Shown in pieces: positions 7,484-16,751 of a DNA stretch of 64,000 bases. A program made the translations under genes and the position numbers. Source of the DNA: Rhodoplanes sp963724735. Its GTDB lineage: Bacteria; Pseudomonadota; Alphaproteobacteria; Rhizobiales; Xanthobacteraceae. Positions within the stretch are counted from its first letter, which is position 1. Each line of letters opens with the position of its first letter. The stretch covers positions 1-64,000 of the forward strand of contig CAVRVX010000034.1 of NCBI GenBank assembly GCA_963724735.1. The letters run 5' to 3'. Under the pieces are notes generated by a model. The model saw only the letters and a list, made by a program, of their open reading frames with translations. It did not search any database and had not been told where the DNA came from.

Positions 7484-9160
7484 TTAGGGTTCAAGCATAA
7501 GAACGTGGACGAGGCACAGAGGCTTCTTGCCCCAGCCGGCTGCAACCCGCGCGCGCACCGCCCGGCGGACCGCTTCCGCAACGGTATCGGGGTCGCGCCG
7601 GCGCGGGCGGGGCAGATGCTCGACGGTGTTCGCCGCGGTTTCGGTGACGATCGCCGCAAAAGACTGTCCCTCGGCATCAACTTCTGGAATGCCGATCAAT
7701 TGGACCTCGGGCTCGGCGGCGACGCGGCCGGTGTCGTCAAGCACCAGCGCAATCGAGACGACGCCGACATAGCCGAGCCGCCTGCGATCGGCGACGGTGC
7801 GGCTTTCGCCCTGGACGAGGAGGAACCCGTCCTTGTACAGCCGCCCCTGCGCCACCTCGTCGATGATGCCCGCCGGCGCCGGCGCGAGCCGTACGAGATC
7901 GCCGTTCCGGCACAGGATCGTTTCGGCGATTCCCGCTTTGCGCGCGAGCGCGGCGTGTTCGGCAAGGTGCAACGCCTCGCCGTGAACCGGGACCACGACG
8001 CGCGGCCGCACCCAGGACAACAGGTCGCGCATCTCGTCGCGCCGGGGATGGCCGGAGACATGAACGAGATGGGTGCGGTCGGTGATCACCTCGACGCCCT
8101 GGCTGACGAGCCCGTTGATGACGCGGTTCACCGCCTTCTCATTGCCGGGGATCGTTCGCGAGGAGAAGATCACGCGATCGCCCTTGTCGAGGCCGACCTC
8201 CGGATGGTTGTCCTCGGCGATGCGGGCGAGCGCTGAGCGCGGCTCCCCCTGGCTTCCGGTGCAGAGCGCCACCACTTTATCCGGCGGCAGATAGCTGAAC
8301 GCCTCGGCGCTGCGGAAAGGCTTGATCCCGTCGAGATACCCGGTTTCGCGCGCCACCTGCGCGATGCGCTCCATGGCGCGCCCGATCATCACGACCTCGC
8401 GACCGCACGCAAGCGCCGCTTCCGCCACGCTCCGGATGCGCGCCACATGCGAGGCAAATGTCGTCACCGCGACCCGCCTGGGCGCCGACGCGATCAACCC
8501 GCCCAGCGTCTTCGCCACCTCTCGCTCGGAGGGAGAGCGGCCCTCCCGAATGGCGTTGGTCGAATCCCCTATGACGGCGAGGCACCCCGCCTGGCCCAGC
8601 GCCTCCAGCTTCGGCTGATCAGTGGGAGGCCCGATGATCGGATTGGCGTCGAGCTTCCAGTCGCCGGTGTGCAGGACCGTTCCCTCGGGCGTGCGGATGA
8701 TCAGCGCGTTCAACTCCGGAATCGAATGGGCGACGGAGACGAATTCCACCTCGAACGGATCGAGCGAGAGGCGGCCCCCGAGCGGCACGACTTTGATCGG
8801 AACCTCGGGCGCGCCCGGCTCGGACAGGCGTTTCGCCTCGAACAACGCCGCCGTGAACGGCGTCGCATAGACGGGGACGCGCAACTGCGGCCACAGGTCG
8901 ATCAGCGCGCCGAAATGGTCCTCATGGGCATGGGTGAGCACGATCCCGCGCAGGGCGCGTTTTTGAGTCACGACGAAGCGGATGTCCGGCATGATGAGAT
9001 CGACGCCGGGAAGATCGTCGCCGGCGAAGGCGACGCCGAGATCGACGGCAATCCAGGCGCGTTTGCGCGGCGGGCCGAAGCCGTAAAGCGAGAGGTTCAT
9101 GCCGATCTCGCCGACGCCGCCCAGCGGCGCAAAGACGAATTCGTCGGCTCGGTCGCTCAT
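7484..9160 (-). CDS. rnj: Ribonuclease J
   Basis: RNase J is a metallo-beta-lactamase/beta-CASP nuclease with 5'-exonuclease and endonuclease activity in rRNA maturation and mRNA decay. The 558-residue protein starts at the ATG at 9160 (MSDRADEFVFAPLGGVGEIG). It carries the zinc motif VLTHAHEDHFGA at about 76-87, a further metal site in VLHTGDWKLDANPI, the beta-CASP motifs, and the C-terminal metal histidine region VVPVHGEALHLAEH. Its start overlaps the birA stop by four bases (ATGA), so it is translationally coupled to birA and is the last gene of the nuo operon run. Full length. Confidence 0.95.
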   Translation of the reverse strand: MSDRADEFVFAPLGGVGEIGMNLSLYGFGPPRKRAWIAVDLGVAFAGDDLPGVDLIMPDIRFVVTQKRALRGIVLTHAHEDHFGALIDLWPQLRVPVYATPFTAALFEAKRLSEPGAPEVPIKVVPLGGRLSLDPFEVEFVSVAHSIPELNALIIRTPEGTVLHTGDWKLDANPIIGPPTDQPKLEALGQAGCLAVIGDSTNAIREGRSPSEREVAKTLGGLIASAPRRVAVTTFASHVARIRSVAEAALACGREVVMIGRAMERIAQVARETGYLDGIKPFRSAEAFSYLPPDKVVALCTGSQGEPRSALARIAEDNHPEVGLDKGDRVIFSSRTIPGNEKAVNRVINGLVSQGVEVITDRTHLVHVSGHPRRDEMRDLLSWVRPRVVVPVHGEALHLAEHAALARKAGIAETILCRNGDLVRLAPAPAGIIDEVAQGRLYKDGFLLVQGESRTVADRRRLGYVGVVSIALVLDDTGRVAAEPEVQLIGIPEVDAEGQSFAAIVTETAANTVEHLPRPRRRDPDTVAEAVRRAVRARVAAGWGKKPLCLVHVLMLEP

Positions 9161-9963
9161 TGCGACCGCCGAGACAAGGCAGGATCGAGGATGGCTTCGG
9201 CCGCCGCAGCCGCCAAGGGAAAGACATCCCCCGCAGTGATCTTTCGTCGGATGCCGTCGGCCTGCGTCAGCACCAGGTTCCCTTCTTCGTCGATCGTATC
9301 GAACGCGCCGGTCACGTCGCCATCCGCCAGACGGACGCGCAGGCCCGCACCGGGCGCCGGCCCATGCGCAAGCCACGCCGTTCGGATATCGGCGAATCGA
9401 TCGCCGCCATTCCACAGGGCCAGCCGCTGCGTCATCCGACGCGACAGGGCGGAGAACATCGCGGCCGCCGTCACCGCCGCGCCCTGCGCGCCGAGATTGG
9501 TCGCCGGATAGGCCGCGTCGCTCGGATGGTGACGGCAATTGATCCCGACGCCGATCGCCACCATCAGCGGCTCTCTCCCCTCGCCTTCGACGAGAATGCC
9601 GGCGAGCTTGCGCCCGTCGCACAATACATCGTTCGGCCACTTGAGCGACAGCCGCGCCGTCAGATCGGGCGCCGCGTCGCAGACGGCGTCGCGCACGGCA
9701 AGCGCGGCGACGAAGGAGCACTGCGCGACCCGCGGCAGCGGCGCCGGATCGGCCAGCAGCAGGCTCGCATAGAGATTTCCCGGCCCCGACACCCAGGCGC
9801 GCCCACGCCGTCCGCGCCCCGCCGTCTGCGTCTGCGCCGTGACCCACAGCGGTCCGCGCACGCCCGTCTCGCCGTAGCGCAAGGCCTGCGCATTGGTCGA
9901 GTCGACCTCGTCGAGAGCGATCAACTCGACGCCCGCTGCTTCAGCGGTGGGATCGAGCCGCAT
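9157..9963 (-). CDS. birA: Biotin--[acetyl-CoA carboxylase] ligase BirA
   Basis: Attaches biotin through biotinyl-AMP to the acetyl-CoA carboxylase carrier protein and other biotin enzymes. The 268 residues show VDSTNAQALRYGE, the adenylate loop GRGRRGRAWVSGPGNLYAS, KWPNDVLCDGRKLAGILVE and IGVGINCRHHP, then a C-terminal SH3-like domain. There is no N-terminal helix-turn-helix, so unlike E. coli BirA it cannot be a DNA-binding repressor. It begins four bases after nuoN and overlaps rnj by four bases. This placement after nuoN is common in Hyphomicrobiales. A biotin synthesis cluster lies at 54583-57856. Confidence 0.95.
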   Translation of the reverse strand: MRLDPTAEAAGVELIALDEVDSTNAQALRYGETGVRGPLWVTAQTQTAGRGRRGRAWVSGPGNLYASLLLADPAPLPRVAQCSFVAALAVRDAVCDAAPDLTARLSLKWPNDVLCDGRKLAGILVEGEGREPLMVAIGVGINCRHHPSDAAYPATNLGAQGAAVTAAAMFSALSRRMTQRLALWNGGDRFADIRTAWLAHGPAPGAGLRVRLADGDVTGAFDTIDEEGNLVLTQADGIRRKITAGDVFPLAAAAAEAILDPALSRRSQ

Positions 9964-9967
9964 TGCT

Positions 9968-11392
9968 TCAGAACAGCGACTTGGCCGCCGCGCCCGCCGC
10001 TTCGACCAGCGGCCCCGGATAGACGAAGAACAGGAGGACGAACAGCCCGGTCACGGCGAGCACCGCTCCCAGCTCGCTGCGCATCGGCGCGAGCGCGGGG
10101 GCCGGCTCGTCGAAATACATCACCTTGACGATCGAAAGATAGTAGTAGGCCCCGATCACGCTCGCGAGAACGCCGATCACTGCAAGCGTGTAGAGCCCGG
10201 CATTCACCGCGGCGACGAAGACGTAGAACTTGGCGAAGAAGCCGGCGAGCGGCGGGATGCCGGCCAGCGAGAACAGCATCATCGCAAGGAAGAACGCCAT
10301 GGCCGGCTTGGTGCGGGCGAGCCCGGCGAGGTCGGAAATCTGCTCCACCGGCCCGTCGGTCCGGCGCATTGCGATGATGCAGGCGAACGTGCCGAGCGTC
10401 ATCGCCACATAGATCGCCATATAGATCATCACGCCCTGGACGCCCTCGACCGTGCCGGCCGCGAGGCCGATCAGCGCATAGCCCATATGGCCGATCGAGG
10501 AATAAGCCATCAGCCGTTTGATATTGCGCTGGCCGATCGCGGCGAACGCGCCGAGCACCATGGACGCAATCGAGACGAACACGACGATCTGCTGCCACTG
10601 CGGGACGATGGTCGGGAACGCGCCGACCGCCACGCGCACGAAGACGGCCATCGCGGCGACCTTGGGCGCGGCGGCGAAGAAGGCGGTCACCGGCGTCGGC
10701 GCCCCCTCGTAGACGTCCGGCGTCCACATGTGGAACGGCACCGCCGAAACCTTGAAACACAGGCCGGCGAACAGGAACACGAGGCCGAACGTCAGCGGCA
10801 GTCCGCCCTGCGGCGCCGCTTCGGCGATGCCGGCGAAACTCACGGTCCCGGTGGACCCATAGACCAGCGAGGCGCCGTACAAGAGCATTCCCGAGGAGAG
10901 CGCGCCGAGCACGAAGTATTTCAGCCCCGCCTCGGTCGAACGCAAACGCTCGCGGTCGATCGCAGCGACCACGTAAAGCGAAAGACTCATCAGCTCCAAG
11001 CCCAGATAGAGCGCGATGAGATCGGCCGCCGAGATCAGCATCAGCATGCCGGTGGTCGAGAGCACGATCAGGATGGGATACTCGAAGCGCCGCCGCTCCA
11101 CCTGCCCCATGAATTCGCTCGACAGGATGACGGTGACGGCCGAGCCGGTGAGCGCGAGCAGCTTGAAAAACCGCGCATAGTCGTCAACGACGAAGCTGCC
11201 GCTGAAGGTCGTGTTCTTGCCTTGCGGCATCAGCGCGACCAGCACGCCGGCAGCGACGAGCAAGAGAACCGACGCACCGCTGACGAGGCCGGTCGCGCGG
11301 TCGCCGCTATACGCCCCGATCACAAGGAGGATCAGGGCGCCGAGCGCAAGGACGATTTCGGGAAATGCCGGAGCGAGGGCGGAGAGGTTCAT
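9968..11392 (-). CDS. nuoN: NADH-quinone oxidoreductase subunit N
   Basis: One of three antiporter-like membrane subunits of complex I that move protons. The 474 residues start at the ATG at 11392 (MNLSALAPAFPEIVLALGAL) and show about 14 membrane helices. Key features are the conserved glutamate in YLGLELMSLSLYV, the lysine in CFKVSAVPFHMWTPDVYEG, and SSIGHMGYALIGLA. The start overlaps the nuoM stop by four bases (ATGA). A frame open further upstream only reads nuoM in the wrong frame. Full length and in the expected operon position. Confidence 0.96.
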   Translation of the reverse strand: MNLSALAPAFPEIVLALGALILLVIGAYSGDRATGLVSGASVLLLVAAGVLVALMPQGKNTTFSGSFVVDDYARFFKLLALTGSAVTVILSSEFMGQVERRRFEYPILIVLSTTGMLMLISAADLIALYLGLELMSLSLYVVAAIDRERLRSTEAGLKYFVLGALSSGMLLYGASLVYGSTGTVSFAGIAEAAPQGGLPLTFGLVFLFAGLCFKVSAVPFHMWTPDVYEGAPTPVTAFFAAAPKVAAMAVFVRVAVGAFPTIVPQWQQIVVFVSIASMVLGAFAAIGQRNIKRLMAYSSIGHMGYALIGLAAGTVEGVQGVMIYMAIYVAMTLGTFACIIAMRRTDGPVEQISDLAGLARTKPAMAFFLAMMLFSLAGIPPLAGFFAKFYVFVAAVNAGLYTLAVIGVLASVIGAYYYLSIVKVMYFDEPAPALAPMRSELGAVLAVTGLFVLLFFVYPGPLVEAAGAAAKSLF

Positions 11393-12912
11393 GGCAGCCG
11401 CCCTTCCGTCGAGAGCGCCGCCGCTTTCGCGATTTCGCGTGCCTCTTGATAGCTGGTGACCAGCGCGGTCACCGAAACCGCCGACATGTCGAGCACCGGC
11501 TTCGGATAGACGCCGAACAGGATCGTGAGGATCAGGAGCGGCGCAAAAATGACGACCTCGCGTGTTTCCACGTCGCGGATACCCGCGAGCGACGGCTTCT
11601 CCAGCGGCCCGAGCACGACCTTGCGGTAGAGCCACAGGGCGTAGCAGACCGACAGGATAAGCCCGAGCGAGGCGAGGGTTGCCACCAGCGTGTTCACCCG
11701 GAATGTGCCGAGCAGCGTGAGAAACTCGCCGATGAACCCGGTGGTGCCCGGCAGCCCGACATTGGCGAGCGTGAACACCATGAAGATCGCCGCGTAGATC
11801 GGCATGCGGTTGACGAGGCCGCCATAGGCGGCGATTTCGCGCGTGTGCATGCGGTCGTAGATCACGCCGACGCACAGGAACAGCGCGCCCGACACGATGC
11901 CGTGCGAGATCATCTGGAACACGCCGCCGGCGATTCCTTGCGTGGTGCCGGAAAAGATCCCCATGGTGACGAAGCCCATGTGGGCGACCGACGAATAGGC
12001 GATCAGCTTCTTCACGTCCTCCTGCACCAGGGCGACCAGCGACGTGTAGACGATCGCCACCACCGACAGCGCGAACATCAGCGGGGCGAAATCGGCCGAC
12101 GCGGCCGGAAACATCGGCAGCGAGAACCGCAGGAAGCCATAACCGCCCATCTTCAACAGGATGGCGGCGAGGATGACCGAGCCCGCGGTCGGCGCCTCGA
12201 CATGGGCGTCCGGCAACCAAGTGTGCACTGGCCACATCGGCAGCTTGACGGCGAAGGAGGCGAAGAAGGCGAGCCACGCCCAGGTCTGCAGGCTGCGCGG
12301 GAAATCATGATGGAGCAGCGCCGGGATGTCGGTCGTGCCCGCCTCGCCATAGAGCGCGATGATCGCGAGCAGCATCAGCACCGAGCCGAGCAGTGTATAG
12401 AGGAAGAACTTGAAGCTCGCATAGACGCGGCGCGGTCCGCCCCACACCCCGATGATGAGGAACATCGGGATCAACCCGCCCTCGAAGAACAGATAGAACA
12501 CGACGATGTTGAGGGCGGCGAAGGTGCCGATCATCATCGTCTCGAGCACGAGGAAGGCGATCATGTACTCCTTCACGCGCCGCTGGATCGGCTTCCAGCT
12601 CGCCAGAATGCACAGGGGCATCAGGGCGGTGGTGAGAATGACGAACGGAAGCGAAATGCCGTCGACGCCGACCCGATAGCTGATCGCGCCGCCCAGCCAG
12701 GGCCGCCGCTCGACAAACTGGAATTCGGGCGACGCGGGATCGAACCGCCACACCAGGACCAGCGAAACCGCGAGGGTGACGAGGGTCGTCCACAGCGCGA
12801 CCCAGCGTGCATTGCGTTTGACCGCCTCGTCCTCCGCGCGCATCGTCGCAATGAACAGCGCGCCGACGAGCGGCAAGAAGATGGTGACGGAGAGAACGGG
12901 CCAGCTTGCCAT
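11389..12912 (-). CDS. nuoM: NADH-quinone oxidoreductase subunit M
   Basis: Antiporter-like proton-pumping subunit of complex I. The 507 residues begin at the ATG at 12912 (MASWPVLSVTIFLPLVGALF), which shares one base with the nuoL stop (TGATG). The family motifs are present: GVDGISLPFVILTT, FYLFFEGGLIPMFLIIGVWG with its functional glutamate, FASFAVKLPMWPVHTWLPDA with the key lysine, and LIAYSSVAHMGFVTMGI. The C-terminus is normal. It is coupled to nuoL upstream and nuoN downstream. Confidence 0.96.
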   Translation of the reverse strand: MASWPVLSVTIFLPLVGALFIATMRAEDEAVKRNARWVALWTTLVTLAVSLVLVWRFDPASPEFQFVERRPWLGGAISYRVGVDGISLPFVILTTALMPLCILASWKPIQRRVKEYMIAFLVLETMMIGTFAALNIVVFYLFFEGGLIPMFLIIGVWGGPRRVYASFKFFLYTLLGSVLMLLAIIALYGEAGTTDIPALLHHDFPRSLQTWAWLAFFASFAVKLPMWPVHTWLPDAHVEAPTAGSVILAAILLKMGGYGFLRFSLPMFPAASADFAPLMFALSVVAIVYTSLVALVQEDVKKLIAYSSVAHMGFVTMGIFSGTTQGIAGGVFQMISHGIVSGALFLCVGVIYDRMHTREIAAYGGLVNRMPIYAAIFMVFTLANVGLPGTTGFIGEFLTLLGTFRVNTLVATLASLGLILSVCYALWLYRKVVLGPLEKPSLAGIRDVETREVVIFAPLLILTILFGVYPKPVLDMSAVSVTALVTSYQEAREIAKAAALSTEGRLP

Positions 12913-14990
12913 CACCGCACCCCGCCCGAGAACATGAACCACGTGACGAGCGCCGCGACGCCGATCAGCATCGCAAACGCGTAATGATAGAGATAGCCGG
13001 TTTGCAAGCGCACGACGTTGCGCGTGACGTCGAGCACGCGCGCGGACACGCCGTCGGGCCCGAAGCCGTCAATCAGCCAGCCGTCGCCGCCCCTCCACAA
13101 CAGCCGGCCGAGCCACAGGGTCGGCCGCACGAAGATCAAATCGTACAGTTCGTCGAAATACCACTTGTTGAGCAGGAACTTGTAAAGCGGCTCCTGCTGA
13201 CGGGCGAGTTCGACCGGCAGGTCGGGTCGGCGCAGATAGAACAGCCAGGCGACCAGGAACCCGGCCACCATCATCACCGTCGGCAGCAAGGCGACGCCGA
13301 AGGAGATATGGTGCATCTCGTCGAGGATATTGGTTACCTTGAGCGAGCCGCGGAAGAACTCGGCCGTGCCGTGCCCGACGAAAATGTCATAGAAGGGAAG
13401 CCCTGCGAGGATACACCCCGCGCCGAGCACGCCAAGCGGAACGAGCATGGTGAGCGGGCTCTCCTGCGCCGCCTCGTAGTGATGCAGATCGTGCGGGTGG
13501 CCGTGGAAGGTCTTGAAGATCAGCCGCCACGAGTAGAACGCGGTGAGCGCCGCCGCCGACAGCGTCGACAGATAACCGTAGAAGGCCATCGGACTATGCC
13601 CGGACAGCGCGGCCTCGATGATCGCGTCCTTGGAGAAATAGCCGGCGGTCAGCGGAAAGCCGGTGAGCGCGAGCGTGCCGACCACCATCATCCAGTAGGT
13701 GAACGGGATCCGGTTCTTCAGCCCGCCCATGTTGCGGATGTCCTGCTCGTGATGCATCGCGATGATGACCGAGCCGGAGCCGAGGAAAAGGAGCGCCTTG
13801 AAGAAGGCGTGGGTGAACAGGTGGTACATGCCGACGGAGTAGGCGCCCACCCCCATCGCCACGAACATGTAGCCGAGCTGCGAGCAGGTGGAATAGGCGA
13901 TGATGCGCTTGATGTCGTTCTGCACGAGCCCGATCGTCGCCGCGAAAAAGGCGGTGGTCGCGCCGATGAAGGTCACGAAGGCCTGGGCGGTGGGAGCGAG
14001 CTCGAACAGCGGCGACAGCCGGGCGACCATGAACACGCCGGCCGTCACCATGGTCGCGGCATGGATCAGCGCGGAGACGGGCGTCGGACCTTCCATCGCA
14101 TCGGGCAGCCAGGTGTGTAACAGGAACTGCGCCGACTTTCCCATCGCGCCCATGAAAAGGAGCAGGCAGATCACGGTGAGCGCGTCGAAATTCCAGCCGA
14201 CGAACGGAATCGTTTTTCCGGTGAGCGCGGAAGCCTGCGCGAAGATCGCATCGTAGTCGACCGCGCCGGTCATGTAGAACACGCCGAAAATGCCGAGCGC
14301 GAAGCCGAAATCGCCGACGCGGTTGACCACGAAGGCCTTGATCGCCGCCGCGTTCGCCGAGGCCTTCCTGTACCAGAAGCCGATCAAGAGATAGCTCGCG
14401 AGCCCGACGCCCTCCCAACCGAAGAACAGCTGCACGAGGTCGTTCGCGGTCACCAACGCCAGCATGGCGAAAGTGAAGAAGGAGAGGTAGGCGAAGAACC
14501 GCGGCTTGTAGGGGTCCTCGGACATGTAGCCGATGGAATAGAGGTGCACGACCGCCGACACCGTGGTGACGACCACGAGCATCACCGCGGTCAGCGTGTC
14601 GATGCGCAGCGTCCAATCCACCATCAGCTCGCCGGACGTGATGAAGGGAGCTACGATCTCGCGCGCGTCATGATGGCCGAAGCCGACGCGAGCGAACGCG
14701 ATCCACGAGAGCACCATCGAGATAAAGAGGAACGCGGTGGTGATGAGCTCCGCCGCGCGCGAGCCTGCCGCCTGCGGCTCGTCCGAGTCTTCCGCATGAG
14801 AGGCATGAACGGCGGAGGCGCCATGCGGCGGCGATGCGCGCGGATGATCTTCGGAGACCAGCGACGTCGCGTGGCTTTCCCCTCCGGGCGGCGGATAGCC
14901 GCCCGGCCAGCGCGCCCGCGCGCCGAAGATCGTGATCGCTCCCGCGATGAGGAAGCCCAGGAGCGGCAGAAAAACGATGGCCTGATACAT
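12912..14990 (-). CDS. nuoL: NADH-quinone oxidoreductase subunit L
   Basis: The largest antiporter-like subunit of complex I, with the long lateral helix at the C-terminus. It has 692 residues. Motifs include FFGWEGVGLASYLLIGFWY, MGKSAQFLLHTWLPDAMEGP and RIIAYSTCSQLGYMFVAMG. After the first membrane helix there is a polar, proline-, serine- and histidine-rich insertion at about residues 25-75 (GGYPPPGGESHATS); I recall similar histidine-rich loops in related rhizobia. It starts nine bases after nuoK and ends inside the nuoM start codon. Confidence 0.96.
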   Translation of the reverse strand: MYQAIVFLPLLGFLIAGAITIFGARARWPGGYPPPGGESHATSLVSEDHPRASPPHGASAVHASHAEDSDEPQAAGSRAAELITTAFLFISMVLSWIAFARVGFGHHDAREIVAPFITSGELMVDWTLRIDTLTAVMLVVVTTVSAVVHLYSIGYMSEDPYKPRFFAYLSFFTFAMLALVTANDLVQLFFGWEGVGLASYLLIGFWYRKASANAAAIKAFVVNRVGDFGFALGIFGVFYMTGAVDYDAIFAQASALTGKTIPFVGWNFDALTVICLLLFMGAMGKSAQFLLHTWLPDAMEGPTPVSALIHAATMVTAGVFMVARLSPLFELAPTAQAFVTFIGATTAFFAATIGLVQNDIKRIIAYSTCSQLGYMFVAMGVGAYSVGMYHLFTHAFFKALLFLGSGSVIIAMHHEQDIRNMGGLKNRIPFTYWMMVVGTLALTGFPLTAGYFSKDAIIEAALSGHSPMAFYGYLSTLSAAALTAFYSWRLIFKTFHGHPHDLHHYEAAQESPLTMLVPLGVLGAGCILAGLPFYDIFVGHGTAEFFRGSLKVTNILDEMHHISFGVALLPTVMMVAGFLVAWLFYLRRPDLPVELARQQEPLYKFLLNKWYFDELYDLIFVRPTLWLGRLLWRGGDGWLIDGFGPDGVSARVLDVTRNVVRLQTGYLYHYAFAMLIGVAALVTWFMFSGGVR

Positions 14991-14999
14991 CGTGCGCCG

Positions 15000-15308
15000 T
15001 CAGCCCTTCATGAGATTGATGTCCTGAACCGCGATCGAGCCGCGGTTGCGGAAAAACACGACGAGAATTGCAAGGCCGATCGCCGCTTCCGCCGCCGCAA
15101 CGGTCAGCACGATGAGAGCGAACACCTGGCCGACGAGGTCGCCCAGATGGGTCGAGAAGGCGACCAGATTGATGTTCACCGCGAGCAGGATCAGCTCGAT
15201 CGACATCAAGATGATGATGACGTTCTTACGGTTGAGGAAAATGCCGAAAATGCCGAGCGTGAACAGGATCGCCGCGACGGAGAGATAATGGCCGAGCCCG
15301 ATCGTCAT
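15000..15308 (-). CDS. nuoK: NADH-quinone oxidoreductase subunit K
   Basis: A 102-residue, three-helix membrane subunit of complex I. The ATG at 15308 (MTIGLGHYLSVAAILFTLGI) has GGAG nine bases upstream; a start five codons earlier is less likely. The conserved buried glutamates needed for proton pumping are in IILMSIELILLAVNINLV and VAAAEAAIGLAILVVFFR. The protein ends DINLMKG, as usual. It is separated from nuoJ by a 146-base gap holding palindromic repeats. Confidence 0.95.
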   Translation of the reverse strand: MTIGLGHYLSVAAILFTLGIFGIFLNRKNVIIILMSIELILLAVNINLVAFSTHLGDLVGQVFALIVLTVAAAEAAIGLAILVVFFRNRGSIAVQDINLMKG

Positions 15309-15360
15309 CGCGGTCGTCTCCACGGGTCATTTTCGGTGAAGCGCGAGCGTAACTCCGCTC

Positions 15361-15422
15361 GTCCCCGCGCAAGCGGGGACCCAGAAGGTCGGAGAAGACT
15401 GGATTCCCACTTGCGCGGGAAT
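15361..15422. repeat. Paired extragenic palindromes between nuoJ and nuoK
   Basis: Two hairpins lie in the nuoJ-nuoK gap: GTCCCCGC-GCAA-GCGGGGAC (15361-15380, perfect 8-bp stem) and ATTCCC-ACTTGCGC-GGGAAT (15403-15422), with CCAG and CTGG between them as an outer pair. The pattern is that of short dispersed palindromes common in alphaproteobacterial genomes. As it lies inside a transcribed operon it may affect mRNA stability between nuoJ and nuoK; that is inference. Confidence 0.7.
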
Positions 15423-15454
15423 GAACGGACTGCGGATCGACACGAGAACATTCC

Positions 15455-16066
15455 TCAAATTCCCTGGCCTGGCCGCACATTGCGCAGCTCGATGATGGCG
15501 GCCTTCTTGCGCGCGAGTTGCTCGGAAATGATCTGGCGCTTGACCGCCGGCCGGTGGCGCAGCGTCAGCACGATCGCGCCGATCATCGCGACCAGCAGCA
15601 CGAGGCCCGCGGCTTGGAAGAAATAGACGTAGCGGGTGTAGAGAACGAGGCCGAGCGCCTCGGTATTGGTCACCGTCTCGGCGGGCGGAATCGGCAGCAC
15701 GACCGTTCGCTGGATGCCCGGGCCGATCGCCCAGGCCCCGACCACCAGAAGAAGCTCGACCAGCAGCACGAGGCCGACCACCGCGCCGATCGGCAGGTAA
15801 TTCAGAAAGCCTTGGCGCAACTCGGCGAAGTCGACGTCCAGCATCATCACCACGAACAGGAACAGCACCGCGACGGCGCCCACATAGACCACGACCAGGA
15901 TCAGAGCCAAGAACTCCGCGCCCATCAGGATGAACAGCCCGGCCGCGTTGACGAAGGCGAGAATGAGAAACAGCACCGAGTGAACGGGATTGCGCGCCGC
16001 GACGACCATCAGCGCCGAAGCGACGCAGATTGCGGCGAAGACATAAAAGAAGAAGGCGGCGATCAT
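15455..16066 (-). CDS. nuoJ: NADH-quinone oxidoreductase subunit J
   Basis: A 203-residue membrane subunit of complex I with five predicted helices. The ATG at 16066 (MIAAFFFYVFAAICVASALM) is the family start; an upstream in-frame start would add basic residues without homology. The conserved EFLALILVVVYVGAVAVLFLF segment, which holds the pi-bulge region of helix 3, is present (here split as EFLALILVVVYVGA and VAVLFLFVVMMLDVDF). The tail is basic (KRQIISEQLARKKAA). A gap of about 186 bases separates it from nuoI. Confidence 0.95.
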   Translation of the reverse strand: MIAAFFFYVFAAICVASALMVVAARNPVHSVLFLILAFVNAAGLFILMGAEFLALILVVVYVGAVAVLFLFVVMMLDVDFAELRQGFLNYLPIGAVVGLVLLVELLLVVGAWAIGPGIQRTVVLPIPPAETVTNTEALGLVLYTRYVYFFQAAGLVLLVAMIGAIVLTLRHRPAVKRQIISEQLARKKAAIIELRNVRPGQGI

Positions 16067-16252
16067 ATCGGGAAACCTGCGATCTTCCCTTTTCCTTCGA
16101 CGGAAAGGGCCAGGGGCAAAGACAGACATGCGGTCGAAGGCAGAGCCATGCCGGCGAGGCCGATATCCCCCTCCTGACGAGCGGCGCCCGCTGGCGTCCC
16201 CCTCAGGGGGAAAGCCGACAAGACGCTTCTCTCACGCCAAGCCTTCATCCGA

Positions 16253-16741
16253 TCACCTATACGGCGCATCGAGCGCGATCGCCTGGGCGATTTCGCGCTC
16301 CCAGCGGTCGCCGTTGGCGAGCAGCCGCTCCTTGTCGTAGTAAAGCTCTTCCCTCGTCTCGGTCGCGAATTCGAAATTCGGCCCCTCGACGATCGCATCC
16401 ACCGGGCAGGCCTCCTGGCAATAGCCGCAATAGATGCACTTGACCATGTCGATGTCGTACCGCGTGGTGCGGCGCGTGCCGTCGTTGCGGCGCGGCCCCG
16501 CCTCGATGGTGATCGCCTGCGCCGGGCAAATCGCCTCGCACAGCTTGCAGGCGATGCAGCGCTCCTCGCCGTTCGGATAGCGGCGCAGCGCATGCTCGCC
16601 GCGAAAGCGCGGCGACAGCGGGTTCTTCTCGAACGGGTAATTGATCGTCGGCTTCGGCCTGAAGAAATAGCGCATCGACAGGACGAAGGCCTGGATGAAC
16701 TCGGTTAGGAAGAGCGCCCGCGCGGTCCGGTCGAGCATCAT
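16253..16741 (-). CDS. nuoI: NADH-quinone oxidoreductase subunit I
   Basis: A ferredoxin-like subunit of the peripheral arm that passes electrons through clusters N6a and N6b to NuoB. The 162-residue protein holds two [4Fe-4S] motifs, CIACKLCEAICP and CIYCGYCQEACP. The start is the double ATG at 16741/16738 (MMLDRTARALFLTEFIQAF); an ATG further upstream at 16792 lies inside nuoH and is rejected. The N-terminal amphipathic helix fits its docking on the membrane arm. The gene begins ten bases after nuoH. Confidence 0.96.
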   Translation of the reverse strand: MMLDRTARALFLTEFIQAFVLSMRYFFRPKPTINYPFEKNPLSPRFRGEHALRRYPNGEERCIACKLCEAICPAQAITIEAGPRRNDGTRRTTRYDIDMVKCIYCGYCQEACPVDAIVEGPNFEFATETREELYYDKERLLANGDRWEREIAQAIALDAPYR

Positions 16742-16751
16742 TGCATCATCC

